From: Pedobacter cryoconitis
GTDB lineage: Bacteria > Bacteroidota > Bacteroidia > Sphingobacteriales > Sphingobacteriaceae
Assembly (NCBI GenBank): GCA_019352875.1
Contig: JAAAFW010000015.1
Coordinates: 1,656,888-1,720,887, forward strand
Direction: 5' to 3'
DNA length: 64,000 bases
Of the stretch, positions 63,716-64,000 are shown piece by piece. Under the pieces are notes generated by a model. The model saw only the letters and a list, made by a program, of their open reading frames with translations, did no database searches and was not told the DNA's origin. Both the position numbers and the translations under genes were made by a program. Numbering within the stretch: position 1 is the first letter of the stretch; every line of letters begins with the position of its first letter.

Positions 63716-64000
63716 TTATCTAAAAAAGATAGAGAATGCCGTTAGTCCGTCTGCGGTAGTTTGTAAACTAAATTCAAATCCATGGTTAATCAGAATTTCT
63801 CTCACTAGTGTGAGGCCTATACCCTGGCCGTCTTTCTTAGTCGTAAAGAAGGGACTAAATAAAATTTCATCAGCTCCCCCAGAGAGACCAGATCCATTAT
63901 CTTTTATCACGAGCTTTCTCAGTTCAGGATATAAATTTAGTGAGATCTCACCAGTACCTGATATTGCCTCTATGGAGTTTTTCAATATGTTAAGCAGTGC
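63716..64000 (-). CDS. Sensor histidine kinase, C-terminal part (5' end outside window)
   Basis: The gene runs off the right edge; the visible frame is open from 64000. It holds the ATPase domain: N box LLNILKNSIEAI, DNGSGLSG (G1), the F-box-like ILFSPFFTTKKDGQGIGLTLVREILINHG (G2), ending in SIFFR. The LFSPFFTTK and GQGIGL pattern is that of NtrB-like or orphan kinases without a membrane phosphatase signature. It converges on the SusD gene. Being next to a polysaccharide locus, it could be its sensor, but the input domain is not visible. Confidence 0.9.
   Translation of the reverse strand, partial: ALLNILKNSIEAISGTGEISLNLYPELRKLVIKDNGSGLSGGADEILFSPFFTTKKDGQGIGLTLVREILINHGFEFSLQTTADGLTAFSIFFR

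Noticed and set aside
1-64000. CRISPR arrays, insertion sequences, prophage or defence islands
   Set aside because: No spaced direct repeats of CRISPR type, transposase, integrase, phage structural or restriction-type genes were seen on either strand.

Overview
The window looks like chromosomal DNA of a Sphingobacteriaceae member (Bacteroidota), most likely Pedobacter or a close relative. Signs are: a SusC/SusD pair with glycoside hydrolases, the gene order L28-L33-DUF4295-ftsY, the cluster parA-parB-DUF5683-dapB-lepB, fused ribBA, BshC, near-absence of Shine-Dalgarno sequences, and many starts preceded by the Bacteroidota -7 box TAnnTTTG. Genus is inferred from recognition of the protein families, not from a search.

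Left end (1-3.8 kb): the 3' end of a sensor histidine kinase, a stand-alone response regulator, an AraC-type regulator divergent from a two-gene ribulose monophosphate module (6-phospho-3-hexuloisomerase then 3-hexulose-6-phosphate synthase), and a second stand-alone response regulator. This is the most metabolically unusual part.

3.8-12.3 kb: surE-lpxB on the minus strand, a secreted M16 peptidase, a non-coding stretch with a striking 11-bp-periodic interrupted palindrome, a CsbD-like stress protein, a thioredoxin-fold lipoprotein without a CXXC pair, and acetyl-CoA synthetase.

12.3-23.5 kb: small ribosomal protein genes, then ftsY-rimO-bshC-Ldh-family oxidoreductase as one plus-strand run, meeting the minus-strand parA-parB-DUF5683-dapB-lepB run at a 56-bp perfect palindrome that serves as a two-way terminator. 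A flavin reductase is divergent from parA.

23.5-38.7 kb: an unrecognised protein, a TonB-receptor-like outer membrane barrel, leuS, then a plus-strand run of envelope and housekeeping genes (ftsX, DUF3098, uppP, truB, YitT-family, ribF), a small secreted protein, a cation/proton antiporter, a DUF2157-like membrane protein behind tandem RNA hairpins, and a LysE-family exporter whose start codon lies in a hairpin.

38.7-53.7 kb: uvrA, an ECF sigma factor with a small acidic protein behind it, nth, recA, tsaD with a small membrane protein, a TamB-like giant with no canonical start codon for its membrane anchor, ribBA, an LptF/LptG-family permease, a START-like protein and tRNA-Met(CAU).

53.9-64 kb: a carbohydrate utilisation locus: GH92 (alpha-mannosidase family) on the minus strand, an alkyltransferase repair protein, then GH43-SusC-SusD on the plus strand. 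The right edge cuts a second histidine kinase on the minus strand. I saw no CRISPR array, insertion sequence, prophage or known defence system.
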